Assembly (NCBI RefSeq): GCF_001645385.1
Contig: NZ_LVHI01000017.1
Span: 16,714-80,713 of the forward strand
Direction: 5' to 3'
DNA from: Rhodococcoides kyotonense
GTDB taxonomy: Bacteria > Actinomycetota > Actinomycetes > Mycobacteriales > Mycobacteriaceae
DNA length: 64,000 nucleotides
Every line of letters starts with the position of its first letter. The stretch's first letter is position 1. Position numbers and translations under genes: made by a program. Under the pieces are notes generated by a model. The model was not told where the DNA came from and did no database searches. It saw only the letters and a list, made by a program, of their open reading frames with translations. This document shows positions 34,756-42,315 of the stretch, one piece after another.

Positions 34756-35808
34756 TCAGGCGTCCTGCTCGGCGCGTCTCCGTCGTCTGCGTGACCGTCG
34801 TGACGGGGGTTGCGACGAAAGATGGTAGTAGAGGGCGTCTTCGGAGTCCTCGACCACGACACGCACCTCGTCGCCGACCTCGAGATAGTCGTCGACGGCG
34901 ATGCGATCCTTGACGCCGATGACGGCCTTGACCGAACGAGCAGGGATGAGTCCGCGCCTGCCGTCGGGCCCGACGGCGAGGGCGTACCTCGGGCCCGTCC
35001 GCGTCACACGCGCCGAGATGATTTCCGGATCCTTCGGCACCGGCGTCGGCTCGGCGACCGGATCGCTCGACACGGCCGTTTGCGAATCCAGTTGCGCTGC
35101 AAGCTCATCGGCCATCAGATCGACCTGCAGCAGAAGTTCCGCCATCTGCCGTGCGCGGTCGACATGCTTCTTCGACGCCTTCAGCGGCTCACCGGGTTTG
35201 TACATGTCCTCGTGCGTCAGTTCGCCCCACGCGTCCTGCAGCCGCGTCTTCACCTGGACCTCGACCTTGACGTCGAGGTCACCCTGATGCGTGGCTACCC
35301 GCACGAGCAAGATCGCGTGATAGGCGCGATATCCGTTCGGCTTGGGGAATTCGACGTAGTCCATCGGTTCTCTGGCGAACCGCACGGAACAATCGGGGTC
35401 GTGGCACGCCGCCTCCAACGCGTCGACGAAGGCGTGAAGATCGCGGGGACTCTTGCACAGAACCTTGATTCCGATCAGATCGCCGAGCGCGTCGACGACA
35501 TCGTCGACGTCGGTCGGCGGAGCAATACGTCCCTCGGCGATCTTGCGTCGCAGTTTGTCCGCGGCACGTGCTGGATCCTTGATGCGTGCGGTTCCGGCGT
35601 TGAGACGGTCTCGGTCGACGTTGTCGAGAATCTCGTCGGCGATGGTCTCGAGAAAGTTCTGAGCAGTCACGAGCGCCGCCTGCCAGGCTCGCCCTCGCTG
35701 CAGATAGAGGTCGTCGACGAGTTCGTCGATGGTGCTCGCCGCGGTCACCTGACGAAGGCTAGCGTAGGGAACCCGAAATCTTTCCTCCCACGTGTCGGTC
35801 TCGAGCAT
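34756..35808 (-). CDS. RelA/SpoT-domain protein with C-terminal S1-like domain
   Basis: 350 aa. The nucleotidyltransferase (alarmone synthetase) region spans about 90-230: LGDLIGIKVLCKSPRDLHAF, DYVEFPKPNGYRAYHAILLV and VEVQVKTRLQDAWGELTHED before MYK. The Asp-Gly-Tyr-Arg and Glu-x-Gln residues needed for pyrophosphate transfer are retained; there is no HD hydrolase domain. Residues ~275-335 (IISARVTRTGPRYALAVGPD, then a DDYLEVGDEVRVVVED stretch) look like an S1/OB fold. It may be a small (p)ppGpp synthetase or a relative with another product. The ATG at 35808 lacks a ribosome site; a GTG at 35748 is an alternative. It faces a sigma-factor gene 14 bp away. Confidence 0.82.
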   Translation of the reverse strand: MLETDTWEERFRVPYASLRQVTAASTIDELVDDLYLQRGRAWQAALVTAQNFLETIADEILDNVDRDRLNAGTARIKDPARAADKLRRKIAEGRIAPPTDVDDVVDALGDLIGIKVLCKSPRDLHAFVDALEAACHDPDCSVRFAREPMDYVEFPKPNGYRAYHAILLVRVATHQGDLDVKVEVQVKTRLQDAWGELTHEDMYKPGEPLKASKKHVDRARQMAELLLQVDLMADELAAQLDSQTAVSSDPVAEPTPVPKDPEIISARVTRTGPRYALAVGPDGRRGLIPARSVKAVIGVKDRIAVDDYLEVGDEVRVVVEDSEDALYYHLSSQPPSRRSRRRRRRAEQDA

Positions 35809-35822
35809 TATCGTGTTGAGGC

Positions 35823-36800
35823 ATGACGGCCACGGTTGCTGAGGGTGACGCGTTCGTTGCACAGTTCGACCCGTACCGGCGCGAGCTGCTCGCGCACTGT
35901 TACCGGATGACGGGGTCGATCCACGATGCCGAAGATCTCCTGCAGGAGACCTACATCCGAGCCTGGCGCGGCTACAGCAAGTTCGAAGGCCGATCGTCGA
36001 TGCGGACGTGGCTCTACCGGATCGCCACCAACACGTGTCTCACCGCGCTGGAGGGAAAGTCGAAGCGGCCGTTGCCCACCGGGCTCGGTGCGCCCAGTTC
36101 CGATCCGACCGACGACCTCGTCGAGCGGCACGAGATTCCGTGGCTCGAACCCATCGCGGACTCCGACTTGAGCGACTCCGGTGACCCCGCATCGATCGTC
36201 GTCGGACGCGAGTCGATTCGCTTGGCGTTCATCGCTGCACTGCAACACCTTTCGTCCCGTCAACGGGCGGCGCTTCTGATGCGCGAAGTACTCCAGTGGA
36301 AAGCGTCGGAGGTGGCCGAGGCGCTCGCGACGACCACGACGGCCGTCAACAGCCTGCTGCAACGTGCGCGCGCCCAGCTCGACGAGATCGCACCCTCCGA
36401 GGACGGCGTCGTCGAGCCATCGTCGGCGCAGACACAGGAACTACTGACGAAGTATGTCGACAGCTTCGAAAACTACGACATCGCCCAACTCGTGGAGCTG
36501 TTCACTCAGGATGCCGTCTGGGAGATGCCGCCGTTCGTCGGGTGGTACCAGGGTGGAGAGAACATCGGCGCCCTCATTCGCGGAAATTGTCCCGCCAAGG
36601 GCGCAGGCGACATGCGGATGGTCGCCACCTCGGCCAACGGGCAGCCGGCGTACGGGCTCTACATGCGCGACGCGTCGGGGACCCATGTGCCGTTCCAACT
36701 GCACGTGGTCGACATCGCCGACGACAAGGTCTCGCACGTCACGTGTTTCTTCGATCTGACTCTGTTCGAGCGTTTCGGGTTGCCCGAGCGTCTTCGATAG
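35823..36800 (+). CDS. sigG: SigG-like ECF sigma factor with SnoaL-fold C-terminal domain
   Basis: 325 aa. Region 2 covers FDPYRRELLAHCYRMTGSIHDAEDLLQETYIRAW and RSSMRTWLYRIATNTCLTAL; region 4 covers LSSRQRAALLMREVLQWKASEVAEALATTTTAVNSLLQRAR. The linker LPTGLGAPSSDP and EIPWLEPIADSD is typical of mycobacterial SigG. The C-terminal ~120 residues (LTKYVDSFENYDIAQLVELF, WEMPPFVGWYQGGENI) are a SnoaL/NTF2 domain, which in such sigma factors takes the place of a separate anti-sigma factor and tunes activity. The symbol is by resemblance. It is divergent from the RelA/SpoT-S1 gene with only 14 bp between start codons. Confidence 0.82.
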   Translation: MTATVAEGDAFVAQFDPYRRELLAHCYRMTGSIHDAEDLLQETYIRAWRGYSKFEGRSSMRTWLYRIATNTCLTALEGKSKRPLPTGLGAPSSDPTDDLVERHEIPWLEPIADSDLSDSGDPASIVVGRESIRLAFIAALQHLSSRQRAALLMREVLQWKASEVAEALATTTTAVNSLLQRARAQLDEIAPSEDGVVEPSSAQTQELLTKYVDSFENYDIAQLVELFTQDAVWEMPPFVGWYQGGENIGALIRGNCPAKGAGDMRMVATSANGQPAYGLYMRDASGTHVPFQLHVVDIADDKVSHVTCFFDLTLFERFGLPERLR

Positions 36801-36842
36801 GCGGCGCGCCGGGCTCGCTACCGAGCCCAGCGCCCTGACCAC

Positions 36843-37250
36843 CTACTCCGACGGCACCGCGCTGGGGTCCATCCACATGACCTCCCAGACGTGGTTGTCC
36901 AGGTCGCGGAACGCGCGGCCGTACATGAAGCCGTGGTCCTGTGCCTCCATCCACGACGTACCGCCGGCGGCGATGGCCGAATCGACGAGTGAATCGACCT
37001 CGTCACGGCTGTCGGCCGAGATGCACATCAGCACCTCACGCGATCGAGTGGTGTCGGCGATGTCGTCCGAGATGAAGTCCTTGAAACGGGCGTCGGAGAG
37101 AAACATCACCGTCGCCTGGTCGCTGATCACCATCGAAGCAGTGTTCTCGTCACTGAACACCTCGTTGAATTCGAAGCCCAGTGTCGAGAAGAAATTTTTC
37201 GTCGCCGCGACGTCCTTGACCGGCATGTTGGCGAACAGCATTCGTGCCAT
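36843..37250 (-). CDS. VOC-superfamily protein (glyoxalase fold)
   Basis: 135 aa. It begins MLFANMPVKDVAATKNFFSTLGFEF and ends FRDLDNHVWEVMWMDP, the standard VOC beta-alpha-beta-beta-beta pattern with the terminal GHxWE-like motif (NHVWEVMW), whose Glu usually binds metal. The middle QATVMFLSD and REVLMCISADSRDEVDSLVD fit the glyoxalase/extradiol subgroup common in actinobacteria. The substrate is unknown. It converges on the SigG-like gene, 42 bp apart; SigG neighbourhoods often include such proteins, but no regulatory link is shown here. Confidence 0.82.
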   Translation of the reverse strand: MARMLFANMPVKDVAATKNFFSTLGFEFNEVFSDENTASMVISDQATVMFLSDARFKDFISDDIADTTRSREVLMCISADSRDEVDSLVDSAIAAGGTSWMEAQDHGFMYGRAFRDLDNHVWEVMWMDPSAVPSE

Positions 37251-37453
37251 GTGAACAGCTCCTCAATCTGTGATCGTGTCGGTGAGAACCGCGATTGCCC
37301 TCGCTCGTATGGACGGGACCACATCCGGAAACTCATCGCAATTCGGGCAAGCAATTTTTCGCAGCATTCGGCGGCGCGACGAGTCTGTAGCAAGATGGAC
37401 CCACGGGAACGAGCCGACGGCGCGTTCCCGTTGTTCGTCGAAGAGGAGAATTC

Positions 37454-38191
37454 ATGGATTTGGGACTGGCGGGTAAGGCGTTCGTCGTCACGGGCGGAAC
37501 CGAAGGACTGGGTCTGGCCAGTGCGCGCGAACTACTGCGCGAGGGAGCGAAGGTGACGGTGACGTCCCGGTCCCAGGACAAGGTGGACGACGCCGTCTCG
37601 GAACTCGGAACCCACCGGCCCAACGCGGTGCATGGAATGGTTGCCGACAATGGTCATCCCGCGACGGCGGGTTTGGTCGTCGACTCGGCCCTCGCGCACT
37701 GGGGCAAACTCGACGGCCTCGTCGTCAGTGTCGGAGGACCACCGCCCGGTACTGCACTCGGTTCCTCGGATGGCGACTGGCAGAACTACTTCGATTCGGT
37801 CTTTCTGGGGGCGGTCCGACTGGTACGCAGCGCAGCAGCTGCGATGACCGAAGGCAGCGCCATCGTGCTCGTCTTGTCCAGTTCGGCGAAGAGTCCGATC
37901 ACCGGATTGGGGATCTCGAACGGTCTTCGTCCTGGTTTGGCGATGGCGGCCAAAGATATGGCCGACGAATTGGGCCCGCGTGGAGTTCGAGTCGTCAGCG
38001 TGCTTCCGGGTCGGTTCGACACCGCGCGCGGCGGCGAAGTGAGCGGCGAGGCCGCCGCGCAGATCCCGCTGGGGCGAATCGGTGATCCCGAAGAGTTCGG
38101 ACGGACGGTGGCGTTCCTTGCATCGCCTGCGGCGTCCTACATCACAGGGTCGGCGGTTGCCGTCGACGGAGGCGCACTCCGCGCCCTGTGA
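37454..38191 (+). CDS. SDR-fold protein with atypical active site
   Basis: 245 aa. The cofactor motif is VVTGGTEGLGLASARELLREG and the C-terminus has the usual ITGSAVAVDGG. However, the position of the catalytic Tyr-x3-Lys reads GLGISNGLRPGLAMAAKDMA: there is no Tyr, and the Lys is displaced. The NNAG motif is VVSVGGPPPG. Such divergent SDRs, with an SN.LR motif, form a recognised branch; whether they are active reductases is unclear to me. The ATG follows GAGGAG at good spacing. A perfect 18-bp hairpin 18 bp after the stop ends the transcript. Confidence 0.85.
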   Translation: MDLGLAGKAFVVTGGTEGLGLASARELLREGAKVTVTSRSQDKVDDAVSELGTHRPNAVHGMVADNGHPATAGLVVDSALAHWGKLDGLVVSVGGPPPGTALGSSDGDWQNYFDSVFLGAVRLVRSAAAAMTEGSAIVLVLSSSAKSPITGLGISNGLRPGLAMAAKDMADELGPRGVRVVSVLPGRFDTARGGEVSGEAAAQIPLGRIGDPEEFGRTVAFLASPAASYITGSAVAVDGGALRAL

Positions 38192-38209
38192 GCGCGTCCT
38201 GAAACTACT

Positions 38210-38245
38210 CAGCCCCGGAAGACAGTCGACTGTCTTCCGGGGCTG
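38210..38245. terminator. Perfect 36-bp palindrome between convergent genes
   Basis: Arms 38210-38227 and 38228-38245 are exact reverse complements (AGCCCCGGAAGACAGTC and its complement). It lies 18 bp after the SDR stop and 40 bp after the chorismate mutase stop on the other strand, so it can serve both. There is no U-tract, and its sequence is unrelated to the GTGCGC family. Confidence 0.8.
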
Positions 38246-38285
38246 ATGTGCGCACGAAGGAGGGGGATGGGGATGCAGCGGGGGT

Positions 38286-38549
38286 TTAACCTGCCACCGA
38301 AGCGATCCGAGCCAGCATGCGCTTGAGCACCGATCCGTCGGTTCCGAGACCGTCGAAGGTGGAGCCGGTCTCGTCTGCGCCGTTCGCGGTCTTCGCGGCG
38401 AGCTGTCGAACAAGTTCACTGCGACGTTCGATCGCGCCGAGAATATCGGCGTCGAGTGCGACTACCTGCTCGTGGAGCTTCTCGATCTCCCCTGCACCCG
38501 ACGGGGTCTCGTCGGCGCTGACATCGAGTGAATCGATCTGCAAAGTCAC
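38286..38549 (-). CDS. Shortened AroQ-type chorismate mutase-like protein
   Basis: 87 aa. GEIEKLHEQVVALDADILGA, then IERRSELVRQLAAKTAN, is the first helix and turn of an AroQ(delta) chorismate mutase, with Arg of ERR and Lys of AAK in the expected places. Compared with the ~90-105 aa actinobacterial enzymes, the segment after the Lys that normally carries RxVHxxRExxVIxRY is missing; the frame jumps to DGLGTDGSVLKRMLARIAS, which aligns with the usual end. Two catalytic Arg/Glu residues would thus be absent. It may be a degenerate paralogue or a regulator of shikimate flux. TTGACA lies upstream. Confidence 0.7.
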   Translation of the reverse strand: MTLQIDSLDVSADETPSGAGEIEKLHEQVVALDADILGAIERRSELVRQLAAKTANGADETGSTFDGLGTDGSVLKRMLARIASVAG

Positions 38550-38847
38550 ATCGTCTCCTTTTGTTCGCGTCCTGGGGAGGAAGTCGCTCTGCCCCGTGGA
38601 TCTGTTACATGGTCGCTCTATGTGTCAACGATGTTTCGTAGCCCTTAACAACATGCCCACCGAGATGGCCTGCGCCAACCCTTCGACGGTGTGATGCTGC
38701 CAACAATCCGAACCGAGAGGCCCGGGTCGGCTTTCGACAACCCAGTCCCACAACGCACCGAAGGCACGGAAGTAATCCCGTGCCTCGCGTGCGTGAGTCG
38801 TTCCACAGTCTGTATTCGGAGCCGAGCGCGATGTGTATTGCGACCGT
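38550..38847. other. Non-coding stretch between chorismate mutase-like gene and hairpin
   Basis: About 300 bp. Apart from a promoter-like TTGACA for the chorismate mutase-like gene at its left end, I find no supported gene. An 87-codon minus-strand frame crosses it but starts inside the 38848-38889 hairpin and was not accepted. Confidence 0.45.
38602..38628 (-). promoter_or_regulatory. Candidate promoter of the chorismate mutase-like gene
   Basis: On the minus strand a perfect TTGACA (38628-38623) is followed 15 bp later by TAACAG (38607-38602), about 50 bp before the start codon. The spacing is short, but a perfect -35 box is rare in this GC-rich window. Confidence 0.35.
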
Positions 38848-38889
38848 CGTGCGCAGAAATGTAGAGCCCGCTCTACATTTCTGCGCACG
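38848..38889. terminator. Perfect 20-bp stem hairpin after the HpaI aldolase gene (family member d)
   Basis: Arms 38848-38867 and 38870-38889 are exact complements around CC; the arm reads CGTGCGCAGAAATGTAGAGC. It lies 15 bp past the minus-strand stop at 38904, presumably ending the aldolase/ABC operon. The arm closely resembles those at 10631, 18858 and 53505. Confidence 0.75.
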
Positions 38890-38903
38890 GGTGCCGGCGG
38901 CGC

Positions 38904-39665
38904 CTACCCTCGGGCGGCCTTCAGGTGATCCGACGACACCGCCTTCAGGTGCGTCAGATCCGACGCGACGGTGGCGAGCGTGTATCCCTCGGCGAGCCGA
39001 CGTGTCGCGACGTCACCGGACGGTGTGTGAATGCCCGCGGCAATTCCGGCAGCAGCTGCCGCCTTCTGCACGCGGACGAGTGCAGCCTCGAAGGCCTCGT
39101 CGACCGAGGTGTCGCTGGGGGATGCCCCACCGACTGCCAGGCGCAGGTCCGACGGTCCCACGTAGACGCCGTCCAGACCTGGAACCGCGCAGATCTTCTC
39201 GACGTTCTCCAAGCCCTGCGGCGTCTCGATCATCGCCAGGACGACGGTGTCGCGGTTCGCATCTGCCGGCGTCGGACCGATGCGCAGCTGTGAACGCATG
39301 GGTCCGTACGACCGGATTCCGGCCGGAGGGTAGGTAGCTGCCGACACCGCGGCGGCTGCGTCCTCGGCGGTGTCGATCAGAGGGACGATGACACCTGCGG
39401 CTCCCGCGTCGAGCGCACGGCCGATCGCCGTCGCGTCGTTCGCCTCGACGCGAATCATGCCGGCGGGCCCGTTCGCCGCGTCGATGGCGGTGAGTCCGGC
39501 GAGCATTCCCGAGTAGCCGATCAGTCCGTGCTGGAGATCCAAGGCGATGTAATCCCAGCCGACGTGGGCAAGCCATTCGGTGGAGACCGGGCTGTCGATG
39601 ACGGACCAGTATCCGAGGATGCGCTCCCGGTTTCGGACGCGGGCGGCGAATTCCTGTGCAGTCAT
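38904..39665 (-). CDS. HpcH/HpaI-family class II aldolase
   Basis: 253 aa from the ATG at 39665. The HpaI barrel is clear: DYIALDLQHGLIGYSGMLAG (catalytic His region), GMIRVEANDATAIGRALDAG (Arg that polarises the carbonyl), GAAGVIVPLIDTAEDA, and metal ligands in MIETPQGLENVEKICAVPGL and YVGPSDLRLAVGG. These divalent-metal aldolases cleave 2-keto-3-deoxy acids to pyruvate and an aldehyde. It is the last gene of the minus-strand ABC-transporter operon, 14 bp after the aldo-keto reductase gene, and suggests that the imported compound is converted to a 2-keto-3-deoxy-acid. Confidence 0.9.
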   Translation of the reverse strand: MTAQEFAARVRNRERILGYWSVIDSPVSTEWLAHVGWDYIALDLQHGLIGYSGMLAGLTAIDAANGPAGMIRVEANDATAIGRALDAGAAGVIVPLIDTAEDAAAAVSAATYPPAGIRSYGPMRSQLRIGPTPADANRDTVVLAMIETPQGLENVEKICAVPGLDGVYVGPSDLRLAVGGASPSDTSVDEAFEAALVRVQKAAAAAGIAAGIHTPSGDVATRRLAEGYTLATVASDLTHLKAVSSDHLKAARG

Positions 39666-39679
39666 GTCTGGTGCGCCTT

Positions 39680-40636
39680 TCAGCGGTTGTAGTTCGGCAT
39701 CGGCCCGCGCAGCGCGGCACCGACCTCGTCGCATGCGGTGACGACGTCGTCGTCGAGTGGACCCTTGCGGACCGCCGCGATGTTGGCGACGAGATGGTCG
39801 ACCTTCGAGCCCCCGAGGAGAATCGGCCCCGTCGCAGGCTTGGACACGAGCCAACGCATCGCGAGTTCGGTCATCGGCATCCGCGCGTCTTCCGCGATCT
39901 TCGTCAGCTGTGCGATCGCGTCGAAAATTGCTGTGTTCCAGTACCGTTCGCGGTACATGGCCGCGAGTCGGGAATCGCCGAACCGGCCGTCGGTCGGTTC
40001 TGCTTCGAACGAGTGCTTTCCGGTCAGCAACCCCCCGCCGAGCGGGTTGTAGACCATCGTGACGAGGCCGGTGACCTCCGCGAACTCGGCGTACTCCTCT
40101 TCGATCCTGCGAGCGAGGAGGTTGTACAGCTGCTGCGCGACGATCGGTCGCGGCGCACCGACTGCGTCGGCGACGTGGTTGATCTCGCCGATCTGCCACG
40201 CCGCGAAGTTCGAGACACCGAGCGCGCGAATCTTGCCCTCTTTCACCAACTCCGCCACCGTGGAGAGCGTGTCGGCGAGGTCGGCCGCGCGATCGGGCTG
40301 ATGCAGATAGAACAAGTCGACGTAGTCGGTGTTCAGTCGCGTCAGGCTGGCCTCGACGCTGAGGCGGAGTCCGGCGGGGGAGAGCGGACTGTTGTCGCCT
40401 GCATCGGGATTCGGCATCCCTGCCTTCGTCGCGACGGTCACCTGGTCGCGTCGTGACGCCAGAAGACCGGCGAGGATGCGCTCCGATTCGCCTCCGGCAT
40501 ACCCGTTCGCGGTATCGATGTGGGTGATGCCCGCATCGAGCGCGGCGTCGACCATCCGGGCTGCGCCGTCCGCGTCGACGGTGTCGCCGAACGTCATCGT
40601 TCCCAGAACGAGGGGCGAGATGTCGAGCGAAGTCAT
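39680..40636 (-). CDS. Aldo-keto reductase
   Basis: 318 aa from the ATG at 40636, overlapping the upstream ATPase gene's stop (ATGA). Catalytic tetrad: Asp and Tyr in HIDTANGYAGGESERILAG, Lys in VATKAGMPNP, His in DLFYLHQPD. The barrel ends with GPILLGGSKVDHLVANIAAV, the NADP(H)-binding region. It is similar to AKR13/14-type enzymes that act on aldehydes or sugar derivatives. In this operon it may interconvert an aldehyde/lactol and alcohol of the imported carbohydrate. Translational coupling to the transporter ATPase supports a shared job. Confidence 0.9.
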   Translation of the reverse strand: MTSLDISPLVLGTMTFGDTVDADGAARMVDAALDAGITHIDTANGYAGGESERILAGLLASRRDQVTVATKAGMPNPDAGDNSPLSPAGLRLSVEASLTRLNTDYVDLFYLHQPDRAADLADTLSTVAELVKEGKIRALGVSNFAAWQIGEINHVADAVGAPRPIVAQQLYNLLARRIEEEYAEFAEVTGLVTMVYNPLGGGLLTGKHSFEAEPTDGRFGDSRLAAMYRERYWNTAIFDAIAQLTKIAEDARMPMTELAMRWLVSKPATGPILLGGSKVDHLVANIAAVRKGPLDDDVVTACDEVGAALRGPMPNYNR

Positions 40637-41472
40637 GCTGTTACTCCTACAGAGGTCTGGGCGAGACGCGAGACGATGTGTCGCGGCTTGATTCCGTGCA
40701 TCGCGGCGGGGTCCAGAGCCGCAGCGCGCAGTGCACGAGTGTACGGCTCCTTCGGCCTGGCGAGAACGTCGTCGGTGTCGCCTGCTTCGACGATTCGGCC
40801 CTTCGACATCACGACGACGGTCTCGCTGATCTCGCGCACCACACCGAGGTTGTGCGAGATGAACACGTACGTAAGGCCTGTGTCGCTCTGGATTTCGCGC
40901 AGCAGATCGAGTACCTGCGCCTGCACCGAGACGTCCAGTGCGCTCGTGGCCTCGTCGCACACGAGGATCTCCGGTCCGGCGGCGAGCGCACGCGCGATAC
41001 CGATGCGCTGACGCTGACCACCCGAGAATTCGACGGGCCGACGATTCAATGCGGTCTTCGGCAATCCGACGCGGTCGATGAGCTTGGCGGCCTTCTTCGC
41101 TCGCTCGGACTTGTTGCGAATGCCCTTCAGTCGCAATGGCTCACCGACGATGTCGACCGCGGTCAGATGAGGGTCGAGTGAGCCGTACGGGTCCTGGAAC
41201 ACCATCTGCACACGAGACCGGAACGGGCGCAACGCCTTTTCCGACAGCTGAGAAATGTCGGTGCCGTCGACGACGATCTTTCCCGACGTCGGCGTCAGCA
41301 ACCGGACGATCGATTTGGCGATGGTGGACTTGCCGCAGCCCGATTCGCCCACGACGGCCAGCGTCTTGCCCTTGTCGACGGAGAAGCTCACCGAGTCGAC
41401 GGCACGGAAGACGCCGTCACCGACGGGGTATTCGACGACGAGATCTTCGACGGACAACAGTGGCGCGGTCAT
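40633..41472 (-). CDS. Oligopeptide/dipeptide-type ABC transporter ATPase (OppF-like)
   Basis: 279 aa. Walker A GESGCGKST, Q-loop QMVFQDPYGSLDP, signature FSGGQRQRIGIARALA, Walker B ILVCDEATSALDVSVQ and switch HNLGVV are intact. The C-terminal EPYTRALRAAALD extension marks the Opp/Dpp subfamily. It pairs with the preceding gene to power import through two permeases. It overlaps neighbours at both ends by ATGA. The genomic company (aldolase, sugar-acid enzymes) suggests a carbohydrate or glycoconjugate substrate rather than peptides. Confidence 0.92.
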   Translation of the reverse strand: MTAPLLSVEDLVVEYPVGDGVFRAVDSVSFSVDKGKTLAVVGESGCGKSTIAKSIVRLLTPTSGKIVVDGTDISQLSEKALRPFRSRVQMVFQDPYGSLDPHLTAVDIVGEPLRLKGIRNKSERAKKAAKLIDRVGLPKTALNRRPVEFSGGQRQRIGIARALAAGPEILVCDEATSALDVSVQAQVLDLLREIQSDTGLTYVFISHNLGVVREISETVVVMSKGRIVEAGDTDDVLARPKEPYTRALRAAALDPAAMHGIKPRHIVSRLAQTSVGVTA

Positions 41473-42314
41473 ACTGCTACCTCTCTCGGTGCGGTGCCGT
41501 AGGGAGCGGGGTCCGGCGATCCGTCCCACGACCCCAGGTGCGGAATCGCGTCGAGCAGCTTCTTGGTGTAGGGATTCTGCGGCGCTGCGACGAGTTCCTC
41601 GGCGGCGCCGTTCTCGACGAACACACCGCTCTTCATGACGTAGATCCGATCGGAGACGAGCCGCGCGACGCCGAGATCGTGTGTGATGACGAGCATTCCG
41701 ATGCCGGTGCGTTCCTGTAACTCCAACAACAGGTCGAGAATGCTGGCCTGAACGGTGACGTCGAGGGCGCTGGTCGGCTCGTCGGCGACGATCAGCTCGG
41801 GGCCCGACGCCAGTGCGCTCGCGATCAGCACGCGCTGCAGCATGCCGCCGGACATCTGATGGGGATACTTCTTCAGCTGCGTCGACGGATTCGGGATGCG
41901 CACCTGCTCGAGGAGTTCGATGCACCGAGCCGTCTGCTTCGCCTTCCCGGACACACCGCTGTGCCTGACGGCTTCGGCGAGCTGGCTGCCGATGGTGTGG
42001 ACCGGCGACAGTGCCGTCATCGGATCCTGTGGGATCAGTGCGATGTGCTTGCCGCGAATCTTGCAGAGCTGCTTGGTCTTACCGAGGATTTCGGTGTCCT
42101 TGAAGGTCACCGATCCGGAGAGCACCGCGAGATCCGTCGGAAGGAGCCCGAGCAATCCCATGGCCGTCGTCGACTTTCCCGAGCCCGACTCGCCGATGAT
42201 AGTGACGGTTTCGCCGGCGTCGATGCAGAAGGAAACGCCGTCGACGGCGCGCACGACGCCCTTGTCGGTGACGAGTTCGATCTGGAGGTCGTCGACCTTC
42301 AACAGAGTGCCCAT
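41469..42314 (-). CDS. Oligopeptide/dipeptide-type ABC transporter ATPase (OppD-like)
   Basis: 281 aa. Walker A GESGSGKSTTAMGLLGLL, Q-loop ALIPQDPMTALSPVHTIG, signature MSGGMLQRVLIASALA, Walker B LIVADEPTSALDVTVQ and switch THDLGVARLV are intact, with the Opp-type C-terminal NPYTKKLLDAIPHLG. It starts 1 bp after the permease gene's stop and overlaps the partner ATPase gene by 4 bp. The paired ATPases form the asymmetric motor of an import complex in the inner membrane. Confidence 0.92.
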   Translation of the reverse strand: MGTLLKVDDLQIELVTDKGVVRAVDGVSFCIDAGETVTIIGESGSGKSTTAMGLLGLLPTDLAVLSGSVTFKDTEILGKTKQLCKIRGKHIALIPQDPMTALSPVHTIGSQLAEAVRHSGVSGKAKQTARCIELLEQVRIPNPSTQLKKYPHQMSGGMLQRVLIASALASGPELIVADEPTSALDVTVQASILDLLLELQERTGIGMLVITHDLGVARLVSDRIYVMKSGVFVENGAAEELVAAPQNPYTKKLLDAIPHLGSWDGSPDPAPYGTAPREVAV

Positions 42315-42315
42315 G

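Noticed and set aside
38625..38888. 87-codon minus-strand frame in the gap after the chorismate mutase-like gene
   Set aside because: It starts inside a perfect hairpin, has no ribosome site or recognisable motif, and the coding signal is weak.
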